DNA from: Solirubrobacterales bacterium
Lineage (GTDB): Bacteria > Actinomycetota > Thermoleophilia > Solirubrobacterales > Thermoleophilaceae
Assembly: GCA_012718975.1 (NCBI GenBank)
Contig: JAAYBF010000069.1
Coordinates: forward strand, 1 to 42,245
Length of the DNA stretch: 42,245 nt
Reading direction: 5' to 3'
Below, in pieces: positions 41,844 through 42,245 of the stretch. The notes below the pieces were generated by a model. It worked only from the letters and a program-made list of their open reading frames with translations. It did no database searches and was not told the DNA's origin. Each line of letters starts with the position of its first letter. The first letter of the stretch is position 1. The position numbers were made by a program, and so were the translations under genes.

Positions 41844-42245
41844 CGCTCGCCGCCAGGTTCCGCGCCCCCGGCTGGTACCGGGTCCTGATCGCCCTGCCGC
41901 TCGCGTTCGCGTTCTCGATCGCGCTGGTCGCGGCAGTGCGCGCCGCCTACGGCTGGGATCCGATCGTCCAGTGGAACGCGGTCGCCACCGTCGCGCTGAT
42001 CACGATGCCGCTCGCCTTCCTGGTCGCGATCGGCTGCTTCACCTACTGGTTCGACTGGGCGCTGGGCAAGCCGACCGTCCCCGACGACCACTCCAGCCAC
42101 GGCGCGAGGAGCTGGCGCGACTACTTCAAGGTCAACACCGATCACAAGGTGATCGGCATCCAGTACATCGTCACGACGTTCTTCTTCTTCATCCTCGGCG
42201 GGCTGATGGCGATGCTGATCCGGGCCGAGCTGACCCAGCCCGGCA
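41840..42245 (+). CDS. ctaD: Cytochrome c oxidase subunit I, N-terminal part (caa3 type), cut by window end
   Basis: Only 135 codons are present. The canonical first helix of subunit [14 protein letters not shown], begins near residue 100 instead of about residue 40 as in the ctaD at 22858. The extra N terminus contains two hydrophobic segments (about residues 15-35 and 50-70) and the linker [17 protein letters not shown]. The GTG at 41840 overlaps the ctaC stop (GTGA). The copper and haem ligands lie beyond the window, so whether subunit III is fused at the C terminus cannot be seen. Confidence 0.88.
   Translation, partial: MTLAARFRAPGWYRVLIALPLAFAFSIALVAAVRAAYGWDPIVQWNAVATVALITMPLAFLVAIGCFTYWFDWALGKPTVPDDHSSHGARSWRDYFKVNTDHKVIGIQYIVTTFFFFILGGLMAMLIRAELTQPG

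Overview
The window is very GC-rich, densely packed bacterial chromosome with 37 protein-coding genes I can support, one of them cut by the right edge and one possibly by the left. GTG and TTG starts are common and many neighbouring genes overlap by 1-16 bases. OpcA beside Zwf, a transaldolase-phosphoglucose isomerase fusion, a ChoD-like GMC oxidoreductase and caa3-type oxidase genes point to an actinobacterium. Gene content and style suggest class Thermoleophilia (Solirubrobacter/Conexibacter/Patulibacter-like). That placement is an inference from remembered families, since there is no rRNA in the window. I saw no tRNA, rRNA, CRISPR array, transposase or phage gene.

Region by region. 1-3154: a small membrane protein, a Baeyer-Villiger-type flavin monooxygenase, and a GNAT acetyltransferase and CoA-type Nudix hydrolase that diverge from an 18-base gap. 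3220-6798: a tightly coupled trio (circularly permuted ATP-grasp ligase, PuuD-like gamma-glutamyl hydrolase, YbdK-like carboxylate-amine ligase) followed by a convergent small membrane protein. 6852-9122: an acyl-CoA dehydrogenase, a TetR regulator, and a 420-base regulatory region with two pairs of palindromic operators. 9123-17255: aconitase; a secreted protein made of a duplicated domain; an alanine-racemase-fold enzyme; a sulfatase; a ChoD-like oxidoreductase. 17259-21070: a PAP2/flippase/thioredoxin reductase operon and an MBL-fold hydrolase. 21150-27685: an enoyl-CoA hydratase, an aa3-type cytochrome oxidase set (ctaC, ctaD, ctaB) and two bacterial-PH-domain membrane proteins, ending in a perfect 21-bp inverted repeat.

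27743-39750 (all minus strand) is a carbon-metabolism operon read in the order ROK kinase, ROK kinase, transketolase, transaldolase-PGI fusion, zwf, opcA, pgl, GH15 glycosidase. Together these can release glucose, phosphorylate it and feed it through the oxidative and non-oxidative pentose phosphate pathway. 6-phosphogluconate dehydrogenase is missing from the window. 39858-42245 begins a second respiratory cluster: two tiny membrane proteins, an inverted CBS-domain gene, a CtaC fused to cytochrome c (caa3 type), and the start of a CtaD with an N-terminal extension.

The most unusual signals are the tandem-pair TetR operator array, the gamma-glutamyl ligase/hydrolase trio, a repeated spacing that suggests many leaderless mRNAs (TANNNT-like box 6-8 bases before the start codon), a ROK kinase that has lost its zinc-binding cysteines, the duplicated secreted domain, and the tiny membrane peptides ahead of the caa3 oxidase genes.
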